From NCBI GenBank assembly GCA_951812525.1, contig OX638316.1, forward strand, positions 2,970,506 through 3,034,505: a DNA stretch of 64,000 bases. Direction: 5' to 3'. Both the position numbers and the translations under genes were made by a program. How positions within the stretch are numbered: the stretch's first letter is position 1; the number at the start of each line of letters is the position of its first letter. Under the pieces are notes generated by a model, which was not told the origin of the DNA, did no database searches, and saw only the letters and a program-made list of their open reading frames with translations. This DNA is from an uncultured Poribacteria bacterium (GTDB lineage Bacteria; Poribacteria; WGA-4E; WGA-3G). Shown piece by piece: positions 18,647 through 26,570 of this stretch.

Positions 18647-19198
18647 TTATGAAGGAACGTTTGCAGTAAGTTTCAATTTAAGTCGCATCGCTGTTTTGTA
18701 GGCACTGACTGCCTCACGTCGCTTGCCCTGGAATGTATAGACTTTCCCAAGTTCGGAGTGCAATTCAGCGTGATTTGGGATAAAGTGGATAGCACGTGTG
18801 TAAACGTCAATTGCCTCATCGTAGCGTTTGAGCAGACGATAAGTTGCAGCGAGATTGAGGTGTGCCGTCGCTTCGCTCGGTTCGCATGCCACCGCCATTT
18901 TATATGCGTCTATTGCTTTTTCGTAGTCCCCAATCATAAAATGCGCCAAACCGAGATGGAAATGTGCCTCTGCCGATTCACGATTATGTTGAATTACCAC
19001 CTGGAATTCTTCAATCGCTTTTCCATAGTCCCGAGTTTTTAAGGCATCCGCACCCTGTTTCAGGTGCTTCGTGACGGTTTGGTGTGTGTGAATATCGACG
19101 CGTCCACGCTGGATGAGTTCCTTTTGTAAACCACTGGAAGACACCTCGGCATCATCGGGTGTTAAGGCGTGTCCTGTCTCGGTTTTGCTGTCTTTCAT
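18647..19198 (-). CDS. TPR-repeat protein
   Basis: A 183-residue protein with about three to four tetratricopeptide repeats over residues 50-180 (for example 'AEAHFHLGLAHFMIGDYEKAIDAYKMAV', 'ATAHLNLAATYRLLKRYDEAIDVYTRAI', 'AELHSELGKVYTFQGKRREAVSAYKTAM'). No signal peptide is visible, so it is likely cytoplasmic and a scaffold for protein contacts. It lies 65 bases before the ECF sigma gene in the same direction and may open that operon. The partner is unknown. Confidence 0.82.
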   Translation of the reverse strand: MKDSKTETGHALTPDDAEVSSSGLQKELIQRGRVDIHTHQTVTKHLKQGADALKTRDYGKAIEEFQVVIQHNRESAEAHFHLGLAHFMIGDYEKAIDAYKMAVACEPSEATAHLNLAATYRLLKRYDEAIDVYTRAIHFIPNHAELHSELGKVYTFQGKRREAVSAYKTAMRLKLKLTANVPS

Positions 19199-19240
19199 AA
19201 ATCTTTACCAGTAATAACAAGTCCGACTCGTTGTGTTAAG

Positions 19241-20140
19241 TCACTGCGCGATGCGGAATCCGATCACGAACTCTGCATATCCATTGCTGAAAAAGTCATA
19301 ACTGGTGCAGGTGCTGTAGTCGTGGTTGTAGTACCATCCACCACCACAGGCTACCCGAAAATTCCCTTCATCGTCGTACGGGGTAGCTGTCCACTCCCAG
19401 ACGTTGCCAATCATATCGTAGCAGCTGAAAGGACTAACACCATCTCTGAATGCAACGACCGGTGTTGTCGTTCCCGCACCGAGTTCAGCGGTATTACACC
19501 GTGGCTTGTCAATTTCATACCCCCACGGAAAAAGTCTATCATCGGCACCGCGTGCGGCGTATTGCCATTCCTCGAACGTCGGCAATCTACCACCCGCATA
19601 ACGAGCGTACGCCTCTGCATCTTCACACGTAACCCATACGACGGGATGATCGCCTCTGTTTGTTGCGTAATTACCGTCTGTCCAATCCTGTGGCGGCGCG
19701 TGTCCGGTATCCTGAACGAACCGTTGGTATTGTGCGTTGGTTACAGGGTAGACCCCTATCCTAAATTCATCTACCTCCAGCGGTGCGCGCGCCTCGCCAA
19801 TACATGCTATTCCCGCAGGAATATAAACGGTTGTATCTAACGCCTGTAGTGCAGCATCACGAACACTCTCATCCTCGTGTGAGAGGGCGTAACCGAGCGG
19901 CGAGATGACTTCGCCCACCGGTGGTGTTTCAAGCTGCGGCATCGCCTCCCAACCGAGATCTGTACTGAGTAGCAGTCGGGCTGCCTCGAACAACGATTCC
20001 TCGAAATGCCAGGTCCAGTAATCTTTGCATAGTTTTCGGAAGGCATCTGGCGTCCCACTTTCTACGAGTGCGGTTCGAGATTCTTTCGGCTTTGTGATAT
20101 TCAGGATATTTTTCGATGTAACGCCGTTTGTGCTCTCCAT
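19241..20140 (-). CDS. Formylglycine-generating enzyme (SUMF1)-like protein
   Basis: A 299-residue protein of the FGE-sulfatase / C-type-lectin-like fold family. An N-terminal helical part (about 1-105) is followed by the FGE domain: 'VYIPAGIACIGE', 'FRIGVYPVTNAQYQRFV', 'HPVVWVTCEDAEAYARYAGGRLPTFEEWQYAARG', 'FPWGYE', 'CYDMIGNVWEWT' and 'GGGWYYNHDYSTCTSYDFF'. True FGE has paired active-site cysteines in the last block. Only one Cys is seen there, so it is more likely a non-sulfatase member (for example EgtB-, PvdO- or ligand-binding-like). It sits 42 bases before the TPR gene. Confidence 0.85.
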   Translation of the reverse strand: MESTNGVTSKNILNITKPKESRTALVESGTPDAFRKLCKDYWTWHFEESLFEAARLLLSTDLGWEAMPQLETPPVGEVISPLGYALSHEDESVRDAALQALDTTVYIPAGIACIGEARAPLEVDEFRIGVYPVTNAQYQRFVQDTGHAPPQDWTDGNYATNRGDHPVVWVTCEDAEAYARYAGGRLPTFEEWQYAARGADDRLFPWGYEIDKPRCNTAELGAGTTTPVVAFRDGVSPFSCYDMIGNVWEWTATPYDDEGNFRVACGGGWYYNHDYSTCTSYDFFSNGYAEFVIGFRIAQ

Positions 20141-20260
20141 GTTTACTATGATAGCATGAAGAAACGGTTTTGTGCAAGGTGTTTTTAGTGTGTATACAGA
20201 TGCTATTTTATTAGCATGCTGCTCTTACAGGCTACTGAGACATGGATCGATGTTTCTCCA

Positions 20261-20440
20261 TCACTTCTCCAAACACTCATCATTCTTCCGCGGATCAAGT
20301 TCATTGTAAACGTCCATCTCTGGATCATCCCAGCCTGCCCGAAGCCCGAATTCAACAAGCAAAGCACTCTGCTCCTTTTCAGTTAAAGGGCTATCATCGT
20401 AGAAAACCGCCTGTCGGAGCTCTTTGGGAATTGCGATCAT
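20261..20440 (-). CDS. 59-residue acidic protein, ATGA-coupled to HAD gene
   Basis: A short gene whose ATG (20440) overlaps the TGA of the HAD gene as ATGA and has GGAGGAG about 8 bases upstream, so translation is very likely coupled. It encodes 'MIAIPKELRQAVFYDDSPLT...' and ends '...EMDVYNELDPRKNDECLEK'. The 'W-D-D-P-E-M-D-V-Y-N-E-L' stretch resembles the C-terminal tail of several small antitoxins, where such a tail fills a partner's active site. No toxin gene was recognised beside it. Function unknown. Confidence 0.7.
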   Translation of the reverse strand: MIAIPKELRQAVFYDDSPLTEKEQSALLVEFGLRAGWDDPEMDVYNELDPRKNDECLEK

Positions 20441-21141
20441 AATTTTGTCTCCTCCAATCCCACAATTGCAGGGATTTCAGTCAATGATGCTACCTCGTAG
20501 TCGGGTTGCGTTTCCGTGTCGTTTGGTACCCCCTCACGGTTGAGCCAGACGCAAGGCACACCAGCATGCCGCGCACCTACCACATCATTTTTAAGGGAGT
20601 CTCCTACATGGAGCATCTCCGATAACTCACAGCCTGCGCGTTCCGCCGTTACCTGAAAAATTCTTGGATCGGGTTTTACAACCTGAACATCTTGAGCAAA
20701 AATTACGAAAGCAAAACGTCCGTCGAGTCCACAGCGTTCGGGATAGGTGTTCCCGTTCGAGAGCAATCCGAGTTTGAAATGTGGTGCCAGAATATCAAAA
20801 GTTGGAACGACATCGGGGTACAACTCTATATCTTCAAACCGGTGCTTACGATATATCTCATTCAAATGGGCAGCCAAGTCTTTATCGGGGCAACCTACGT
20901 ATTCAAGCGTCCGCTCGAATGCGCCTCGTCTGATTTCTTCTAAATTCCAGACTTCACCTTTTACCGCTTCGGCAAATTGATCGCGGATAGCAATCATTTC
21001 GTCAATTGTCAGGTTTAGAACGCGCGCTGTTGGACGCTGTCTTTGTAGTTCCATCAACGTATGTTTGAGTGAATGGCGCATCACCTTCAGAAAATCCCAT
21101 AAGGTCATGTCGCCGTCAAAAGAGATTGCCGAAATTTGCAA
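20437..21141 (-). CDS. HAD-superfamily hydrolase (phosphatase-like)
   Basis: A 234-residue haloacid dehalogenase-like hydrolase. Motif I 'SFDGDMTLWDF' (Asp 9 and Asp 11) is the nucleophile and acid/base pair. 'LGLLSNGNTYPE' is motif II, the Lys in 'QVVKPDPRIF' is motif III, and 'LHVGDSLKNDVVGARHAG' is motif IV. A helical cap lies between motifs I and II (about 20-100). These are usually phosphatases of small metabolites. The start is TTG at 21141, with GGAGGG 6 bases upstream, and no ATG lies before motif I. Its end overlaps the 59-aa gene. Confidence 0.9.
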   Translation of the reverse strand: MQISAISFDGDMTLWDFLKVMRHSLKHTLMELQRQRPTARVLNLTIDEMIAIRDQFAEAVKGEVWNLEEIRRGAFERTLEYVGCPDKDLAAHLNEIYRKHRFEDIELYPDVVPTFDILAPHFKLGLLSNGNTYPERCGLDGRFAFVIFAQDVQVVKPDPRIFQVTAERAGCELSEMLHVGDSLKNDVVGARHAGVPCVWLNREGVPNDTETQPDYEVASLTEIPAIVGLEETKL

Positions 21142-21159
21142 GAGTCCCTCCGTTAGAAA

Positions 21160-21546
21160 TTAAGATGTCGGAACACCGATTGAGGCGTGGATCTGTGTGA
21201 ACTGCCATGAGTCGTCGTTCTTTTCCAAAACTCCGGTCATCCGCATCACGAATTCCTCTGGCGTGCCTTGCCATTTGAGATGCCAAACTTGGCGCGTGTA
21301 GAACCACGCAACGTCGTCTCGTTCTTGGACGTCAAGGTTAATAAACGTGATGCTGAAATCCTCAGTGCTTGCGACGTGGTTTTGGTAGTACGCAGCAATT
21401 TCTGCACTGCCTTCAACGACTTCATCGGCATCGGTGCCGATCTTCACGTAGTAGGTGGCAGGCAGCATCATTGCAATGAGGGTTTCAGCATCTCTGGCAA
21501 TAAGTGCGTCAAAATACGCTTTTACTGTATCATGCGCATTCCGCAT
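21160..21546 (-). CDS. NTF2-like (SnoaL/DUF4440-type) protein
   Basis: A 128-residue protein of the NTF2-like fold: 'TVKAYFDALIARDAETLIAMM' is the characteristic opening helix pair, followed by 'EIAAYYQNHVASTEDFSITFIN' and mixed strands ('DVAWFYTRQVWHLKWQG', 'FVMRMTGVLEKNDDSWQFTQIH'). Members are ketosteroid isomerase-like enzymes, polyketide cyclases or plain binding proteins. I place the start at ATG 21546 (AGGA 9 bases upstream), which overlaps the preceding gene by 17 bases. The substrate is unknown. Confidence 0.82.
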   Translation of the reverse strand: MRNAHDTVKAYFDALIARDAETLIAMMLPATYYVKIGTDADEVVEGSAEIAAYYQNHVASTEDFSITFINLDVQERDDVAWFYTRQVWHLKWQGTPEEFVMRMTGVLEKNDDSWQFTQIHASIGVPTS

Positions 21547-22120
21547 CGTGAATTCCTGTGAGCGCGTTCCACAAGGCGACACTCATCTGTTCACACGCTT
21601 CGACAACGGTGGTATGGGACTCCGATGGCAATTCGGCGATGCGCTCAAGTAGTATTTCCGCTTCGTGTTCGTTGTGCGAATGTGTTTCGAAGTAGGGTTC
21701 TACGGTTTTTGGGAGTTGGTAGAATGTCTTTAGACCTTCCAATTTCGATTGTGCTGTTGCGGGTTGCTGTGCCTCAAAAGCATAGAGTGCACCGAGTGCT
21801 GTCGCAGGTTCCGAGAAGAGTTCATTTGCGGTTTTGAAGAGTGCTTTTACCTGTGGAATCTGTGCTTCAGAAACAGTGGTATCGAGACCCATGGCGAAGT
21901 CTGCCCATAAGTCGATGTGTTCAGTCTCTTCCGCTGCGATTTCGACATCATCGATTGTCTCCCATCCCTGCGGTATAGTAGAGATGAAAGCACCGTATTC
22001 ACGGGCATAAGAACGGAGTGTGTCGAGCGACAATTCGCCAGCACTCCACGCTTGATAGAAAGGGTGATCGAGTAAGTTGTGATCTGCAATTTTACTGTCT
22101 AATGCTTGTTTGAAATCCAT
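21530..22120 (-). CDS. CADD/TenA-like haem-oxygenase-fold protein, possible diiron oxidase
   Basis: A 196-residue all-helical protein. The opening 'LLDHPFYQAWSAGELSLDTLRSYAREYGAFI' is typical of the PqqC/TenA/CADD group. Carboxylate and His residues sit where a diiron site would form: 'IAAEETEHIDLWADF' (about residues 67-81) and 'YFETHSHNEHEAEILLERI' (about 142-160). The chlamydial member CADD is a self-sacrificing enzyme for p-aminobenzoate formation; whether this one shares that role is inference. It is first in a packed group with the NTF2-like, HAD and 59-aa genes. RBS GGAG lies about 11 bases before the ATG. Confidence 0.78.
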   Translation of the reverse strand: MDFKQALDSKIADHNLLDHPFYQAWSAGELSLDTLRSYAREYGAFISTIPQGWETIDDVEIAAEETEHIDLWADFAMGLDTTVSEAQIPQVKALFKTANELFSEPATALGALYAFEAQQPATAQSKLEGLKTFYQLPKTVEPYFETHSHNEHEAEILLERIAELPSESHTTVVEACEQMSVALWNALTGIHDAECA

Positions 22121-22393
22121 TAAATTAGTTACTCCATTTCATTTTTATGAATAAAGTGCAACGACACGATTTACCTTTCGGACAGGCTAATGTGGTCAGA
22201 GAAATTGTACTTGAGTCGCACGATTTCGTTTGCAAGCTTGCACCGAAAAGAGCTGTCTGTGACATGTTTTTAATATAGCATACGGTATGTATCAGTGTCA
22301 AGGAGGGTATAAATTTTTTAGTGTCATTTATAGTGAATTATAAAAATACATAGACATCATTCTTTCCATGACGGAGGACCTACACCCACACCT

Positions 22394-22417
22394 GTAGGAG
22401 GGGTTTGTAACCCCGAC
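22394..22417. repeat. Palindrome family C (GTAGG...CGAC), copy 1
   Basis: GTAGGAGGGGTTTGTAACCCCGAC, a GGGG/CCCC hairpin framed by GTAGGA and GAC. The same frame recurs at 39804, 39839 and 49466, and a relative lies at 43283. Confidence 0.7.
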
Positions 22418-22634
22418 ACGCTACGATGTCTAGGTAATTCTTAAATCTACCATAGTTTCCGATTTTTTGTTAATTCACGGAGGTTTCACGGAGCATTTCC
22501 TGAGTGTAGGTATCATAAGGGTTCTTGAGATTGAATTTATCCGTTCTCCGTGAAAAAAACAAGATTCTCGCGCGGGTGTCAACTTTTTTTCGATGTGGAC
22601 GTATGTATAATAATGTAAGTTCGACAAGTGTTGT

Positions 22635-22657
22635 ACCACAAACTGTTAGTTTGTGGT
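22635..22657. repeat. Palindrome family A, copy 1
   Basis: ACCACAAACTG-TTAG-TTTGTGGT, an inverted repeat with 8 paired bases. Near-identical copies are at 36926 and 46356, with diverged ones at 32348 and 49667. Confidence 0.75.
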
Positions 22658-22706
22658 GTGCGAGCTGACAGGTATATGTGTTTTGGGATTCGCTGTAAAA
22701 ATCAGT

Positions 22707-22734
22707 TTGAATTAAACGGGAAATCTGATATAAT
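22707..22734 (+). promoter_or_regulatory. Sigma-70-type promoter of the PhyH gene at 22777
   Basis: TTGAAT (22707-22712), a 16-base spacer and a perfect TATAAT (22729-22734). Transcription would start near 22741, leaving a leader of about 36 bases that holds AAGGGG before the ATG. Confidence 0.65.
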
Positions 22735-22776
22735 ACTTGAGGCAATCGGAAGTACTTTTTGCTGAAGGGGACTGTT

Positions 22777-23520
22777 ATGACTGATGAACAAAAATTTATC
22801 TTTGATCTCAAGGGATACCTGTTAATTCCCGAAGTTTTGAGTCCCTCTGAGATTACGTCACTGAAGGCACAAATTGAAATGATCCGCACGAATCCTGAAT
22901 CTTTACCGCCACATGAACGACGGTTTCCCGGTGGAACTGCCTCATTTTTAATTGATCATCCTGTCGTGATTGACGTTCTCCGTGAGATATTGGGTGAGAT
23001 TCGGATGGAATCGAGTTGGTTCACTTATCGCACCGCAGGACAAGGTGGTCCGCCGCCTCATGGTGGGGTCCGAAACGTGAATCCTAATTTCAACTACCAG
23101 TGCCACGATGGGAAGATATACTCGGCGTTGACAAGAGTTGTGTTTGAACTGAATGAAGTTAAAGCCGGTGAAGGTGGGACGCTGTTCTTACCCGGAAGCC
23201 ATAAGGCGAATTTCCGAATCCCTGAAGTGCATAGGCAGACAGATTCTCCGCTCTTTGAGACCTACAGCTGTCCGCCAGGGTCTGTCATTATTTTCACGGA
23301 AAATCTCTGTCATTCTGGCGTTGCGTGGACAAATCCGAATCGACCGCGAATTGCAATCTTTAATTGTTATAATTTCGTTGGATGCCAGTTTCACAGACCG
23401 TCAGTGCCGTTAGATGTTATTGAGGGGTTGCCTCCTGAAAAACAGGCGTACTTCCGCGATGTCTGGGTATGGCATCAGGGTGGTTCTGATAACGGGAAGA
23501 ATCTACGTTACGATGCGTAG
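22777..23520 (+). CDS. PhyH-family protein with HGG instead of HxD
   Basis: A 247-residue member of the phytanoyl-CoA dioxygenase (non-haem Fe(II)/2-oxoglutarate) family. The N-terminal 'FDLKGYLLIPEVLSPSEI' and 'GEGGTLFLPGSHKANF' (about 131-146) are standard. The distal His is H179 ('NLCHSGVAW') and the 2-oxoglutarate Arg is likely R191. The proximal motif reads H95-G96-G97 ('GPPPHGGVRN'), so the usual carboxylate ligand is missing, as in iron halogenases. The start is ATG 22777, behind AAGGGG; an in-frame TTG at 22759 is less likely. The substrate is unknown. Confidence 0.88.
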   Translation: MTDEQKFIFDLKGYLLIPEVLSPSEITSLKAQIEMIRTNPESLPPHERRFPGGTASFLIDHPVVIDVLREILGEIRMESSWFTYRTAGQGGPPPHGGVRNVNPNFNYQCHDGKIYSALTRVVFELNEVKAGEGGTLFLPGSHKANFRIPEVHRQTDSPLFETYSCPPGSVIIFTENLCHSGVAWTNPNRPRIAIFNCYNFVGCQFHRPSVPLDVIEGLPPEKQAYFRDVWVWHQGGSDNGKNLRYDA

Positions 23521-23641
23521 TTTGTCCGCCTGTGGAGGCGTTTGCATAATGTAAAATCTTGAGGCAATGGTGCCGCGCGCACCAGTATGGATATCATGCA
23601 TGGACCCTAAAACAAGGATGCCATCTGCATCGGTGATCTGT

Positions 23642-23932
23642 ATGGCACGGACGGACGCATTGCAAAGTGTCTCAAGGTGGCGCTGGACAGCATTCGGTGT
23701 GATTCTTAGCATTGTGCCGACAGTCAATATTGTCTTGCTGGTTATAAGTGCTGTCATTGTGAGTGTTTTAACGCCCAACATAGATTTGTCATCCTCGAAG
23801 CGACTGGCGTACTATTTCCAAAATCCGGCGCGCTATACAGCGGAATACCGGAACACAACCAGAAGGCTGCGCTGTATATGGACGCTCTATGGATGGCTCG
23901 CCGGTGTTATGATTTTAAATTTCTTTTTTTAG
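23642..23932 (+). CDS. Small two-helix membrane protein
   Basis: A 96-residue protein starting 'MARTDALQSVSRWRWTAF'. Two hydrophobic helices are visible: residues about 16-38 ('FGVILSIVPTVNIVLLVISAVIV') and the C-terminal 'LYGWLAGVMILNFFF'. A basic Tyr/Arg-rich loop lies between ('YFQNPARYTAEYRNTTRRLR'). It ends 19 bases before the DUF202 gene, with its own RBS in between, so the two probably form an operon. The start could be earlier (in-frame ATG at 23567 or 23615). An opposite-strand frame (23503-23781) also looks partly protein-like. Family unknown. Confidence 0.55.
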   Translation: MARTDALQSVSRWRWTAFGVILSIVPTVNIVLLVISAVIVSVLTPNIDLSSSKRLAYYFQNPARYTAEYRNTTRRLRCIWTLYGWLAGVMILNFFF

Positions 23933-23951
23933 GGGAGAAGGACAGGCACGA

Positions 23952-24278
23952 ATGATAGATAAGTCAAGACCTTACACAGGTTTAGAAGACCAGCTTATCT
24001 TACGAGATCATCTCGCGGCCGACCGGACTATCCTTGCCAACGAGCGGACTTTTCTCGCGTATATCCGTACGGCACTAACGCTGTTCGTTGCAGGTTTATC
24101 CTTCGTACATCTCAAAGTATTCGATTCACACGTCGTTGAAGGCATTGGTGCCGTTTTCATTTTACTCGGTATCATCACCTTCTTCGTTGGGCTTGTGAGA
24201 TATAAGCGGATGCAAGAACTGATTCGTAAGATTAAACAGGAAGAACTGGAAGAATTAGGAGAAAAAAACACACCATGA
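23952..24278 (+). CDS. DUF202 (YidH-type) membrane protein
   Basis: A 108-residue integral membrane protein of the DUF202 family. The signature 'LAADRTILANERTFLAYIRTALTLFVAGLSFV' spans residues about 21-52. A second helix 'GIGAVFILLGIITFFVGLVRY' (about 63-83) and a charged Lys/Glu C-terminal tail follow. RBS AGGGGAGAAGG lies upstream. It overlaps the next gene by 4 bases (ATGA). Function of the family is not established. Confidence 0.9.
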   Translation: MIDKSRPYTGLEDQLILRDHLAADRTILANERTFLAYIRTALTLFVAGLSFVHLKVFDSHVVEGIGAVFILLGIITFFVGLVRYKRMQELIRKIKQEELEELGEKNTP

Positions 24279-25300
24279 AAATAAGAGAAGTTGTTGTAAC
24301 TGGTCAGAACCAAGTGGAGCTGCAAACTGCCGAAATAGATACTCCAGTGCTCGCTTCCAATGAGCTGCTGATAGACACGGAATACACCTTTATCAGTAGC
24401 GGAACAGAACTCGCAAATTATACCGGAAGGGAACCGAAGGTTTTTCAGAAGGGGGCGTGGTGTGAATATCCGTGGCGTTCCGGTTATGCGAATGTCGGTA
24501 TCGTCCGTGAAGTCGGGGCAGATGTTACCCGTGCAGCACCCGGTGATCGGGTCTTCACATACGGATCGCATGCCTCGACGATTCGGTATTCACAAGACCG
24601 CCTGGTTGCCCCTGTCAGAGAAGCCGTGGATCCGGCTGTTGTTGCTGCATCACGGATGGCTGGCGTTGCAATGACCGCTATTGTTGTTGGTGAGATTGGC
24701 ACGAACCCGTGGGTGGTTGTTTTTGGATTAGGTCTCGTCGGGAATTTGGCGTCACAGATGTTTCAGATTCATGGGTGCCGCGTTATCGGTGTAGATCCGG
24801 TGGCAGAAAGACGGTCGCTCGCGCAGCGGTGTGGGATCGCGCGCACTGTCGGCGGCGATGCTGACGAAGCGCAAGCGCAGATTCAGGAAATTACGAATGG
24901 CGATCTCGGCAATATTACCGTTGATGCCGTTGGGCATAGCGGTGTCGTTATGCAGGCACTGCGTGCTACGGCGAGTCACGGACAAATCATTATCCTCGGC
25001 ACACCGCGCGTCTCAGTTCCTGGTGATCTAACGGATCTGCTCTCCGAGACGCATCTGCGATGGATTACCATTCGTGGAGCGTTGGAATGGTGCGTTCCGA
25101 TGTATCCCGACATCGGCAATCGGACTTCGCAATGGAGTAAACAGCAGACTATTTTTGACTGGATGGCGCGTGGGCAGCTACATGTTGAACCCTTAATTTC
25201 TCATCGGCTCAAACCCGAGCTGATTAAACAGGCTTACGATGGTCTCCTCAATGAACCGAATGTGTATACAGGGGTTGTTTTAGATTGGACCTCGGATTAG
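24275..25300 (+). CDS. Medium-chain dehydrogenase/reductase (zinc ADH-like)
   Basis: A 341-residue MDR-superfamily oxidoreductase. The GroES-like N-terminal part includes 'YTFISSGTELANYTGREP' and 'RSGYANVGIVREVGADVTRAAPGDRVF'. The Rossmann domain carries 'VVVFGLGLVGNLASQMFQIHGCRVIGVDP' (about 148-176), with the NAD(P)-binding G-x-G-x-x-G. The catalytic-zinc Cys and the structural-zinc four-Cys lobe are not seen, as in BchC-like and other zinc-poor members. RBS AGGAG lies inside the end of the DUF202 gene; translation is probably coupled. The substrate cannot be told. Confidence 0.87.
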   Translation: MKIREVVVTGQNQVELQTAEIDTPVLASNELLIDTEYTFISSGTELANYTGREPKVFQKGAWCEYPWRSGYANVGIVREVGADVTRAAPGDRVFTYGSHASTIRYSQDRLVAPVREAVDPAVVAASRMAGVAMTAIVVGEIGTNPWVVVFGLGLVGNLASQMFQIHGCRVIGVDPVAERRSLAQRCGIARTVGGDADEAQAQIQEITNGDLGNITVDAVGHSGVVMQALRATASHGQIIILGTPRVSVPGDLTDLLSETHLRWITIRGALEWCVPMYPDIGNRTSQWSKQQTIFDWMARGQLHVEPLISHRLKPELIKQAYDGLLNEPNVYTGVVLDWTSD

Positions 25301-25323
25301 ATTGGTGATTAGGAGAGGTTATT

Positions 25324-26214
25324 ATGGAAAAAACAGCATTGTTTCAGAACTACATCCAATCTGAATTGCCGCCGGGACTCAAGTCAAGGCTGGACAGAAA
25401 GCAGGTGACGGATCTCGCGTTTTCACCAGATGGCACGCGACTCGCCGCAGGCGGTGATGGACGGATCTGGATATACGATGTAGCCAGTGGCGCGCAATTT
25501 GCGATGCTCTCTGGTTATACAGAAAAGATTCGGGCATTGGCATTCGCGCCAGATAACTCGCTACTTGCGAGCGGGAGCGAAGACAATACGCTCCGATTGT
25601 GGGATACAGCCACAGCGCGCGAGGTGCTAACACTGGCGGGCGATTCCAATTTGGTGCAAGCGTTGGCATCTTCCTCGCCTGATGGTATTCCGCTTCCGAG
25701 TTGGGATCCGCGCACGGAAAGGTTGCTCGCATCCTCGAATGAAAATCCGGGACGCGTTAGAAGTTTGGCTTTTTCCCCGGATGGCGCAACGCTTGCCAGT
25801 GGGAGTGCTGACGGGCGCGTTCGATTGTGGGCAGTTGAATCCGGTGGGATTTTGACATCTTTCTCAGTACATGATGGTCTCGTTTTGGCGCTGGCATTTT
25901 CCGCCAATGGCGAGGCACTGGCGACCGGTGGTTCGGATACACTCGTTCGACTGTGGGATTTGGACAGCCAACGCCTACTCGCTAATTTAAGAGCACATAC
26001 CGACTCCATCAATGCGTTGGCATTTTCCAATGACGGTGAGCTCCTCGCAAGTGGTGGGAGAGATCGCTACCTGCAATTATGGCGTGTGGCTACCAAAGAT
26101 CTAATATCATCGTTTCCTGTCCAAGAGGGAGTCATCCGAGAGTTAATATTTTCAACAGATGATGAAAAACTTATATGTGCGACGCGGGAAGGTTTCCTAC
26201 TTATCAGGGAATGA
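25324..26214 (+). CDS. WD40-repeat beta-propeller protein
   Basis: A 296-residue protein made of WD40 blades: 'VTDLAFSPDGTRLAAGG', 'IRALAFAPDNSLLASGS...LRLWD', 'VRSLAFSPDGATLASGS...VRLWA', 'VLALAFSANGEALATGG...VRLWD', 'INALAFSNDGELLASGG...LQLW' and 'IRELIFSTDDEKLICAT'. That is six clear blades, plus a degenerate stretch around residues 115-140 ('SSPDGIPLPSWDPRTERLL') where a seventh would fit. No signal peptide is visible. It starts 23 bases after the MDR gene with AGGAGAGG upstream. It probably serves as a protein-binding platform. Confidence 0.88.
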   Translation: MEKTALFQNYIQSELPPGLKSRLDRKQVTDLAFSPDGTRLAAGGDGRIWIYDVASGAQFAMLSGYTEKIRALAFAPDNSLLASGSEDNTLRLWDTATAREVLTLAGDSNLVQALASSSPDGIPLPSWDPRTERLLASSNENPGRVRSLAFSPDGATLASGSADGRVRLWAVESGGILTSFSVHDGLVLALAFSANGEALATGGSDTLVRLWDLDSQRLLANLRAHTDSINALAFSNDGELLASGGRDRYLQLWRVATKDLISSFPVQEGVIRELIFSTDDEKLICATREGFLLIRE

Positions 26215-26570
26215 CGCACAGTTAACATACTTTCCAAGCCAAAGCATGGGGATTCTTGAAAGACTCCCCACTGCTTGGCAGATTGTCCTAACCTTAGAAC
26301 ACTTTCCAAATATACGCTTTGTGTATAAACACTCCCAGTGTCTACATAATCGATAGTATATCGCCCACGTAACTCAACACCCACCGAACGCCTTCAAATA
26401 ATTCAGGTTTTTTTCACAAGATGTAATGTTTTACTTAAAAATTGTGTCTTAATATAGTAAGAACATAATTGTGTAAACTGTATTACATTGCACAAATTCG
26501 AGATTCAGCACCTATATGATATTTTAGTAGATGCCGACACTGCCCAATCTGTTCATGAGGAGAGAACTAC
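26215..26570. other. Intergenic region before the sigma-LRR fusion
   Basis: About 356 bases. It starts with a long imperfect hairpin (26238-26279) and then becomes AT-rich (26400-26520), probably holding the promoter of the gene at 26571. I could not fix a clear -35/-10 pair and see no ORF. Confidence 0.45.
26238..26279. terminator. Long imperfect hairpin after WD40 gene, possible terminator
   Basis: GCCAAAGCATGGGGA - loop - TCCCCACTGCTTGGC, about 14 paired bases, 23 bases after the WD40 stop. No U-run follows it on the plus strand, so it may stabilise the mRNA end or be a mobile palindrome instead. Confidence 0.45.

Larger units (their letters stand above)
22121..22776. other. Divergent intergenic region with two palindromic repeats
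   Basis: About 650 bases between the CADD-like gene and the PhyH gene. It contains a 'GTAGGAGGGG...CCCCGAC' hairpin (22394-22417), a 'ACCACAAACTGTTAGTTTGTGGT' palindrome (22635-22657) and a good promoter (22707-22734). I see no further ORF. Confidence 0.6.

Noticed and set aside
23503-23781. A 92-codon minus-strand gene convergent with the PhyH gene
   Set aside because: It overlaps the end of the PhyH gene and the small membrane protein. The plus-strand frame has better membrane-protein character and precedes a same-strand gene, though the minus frame is not fully excluded.
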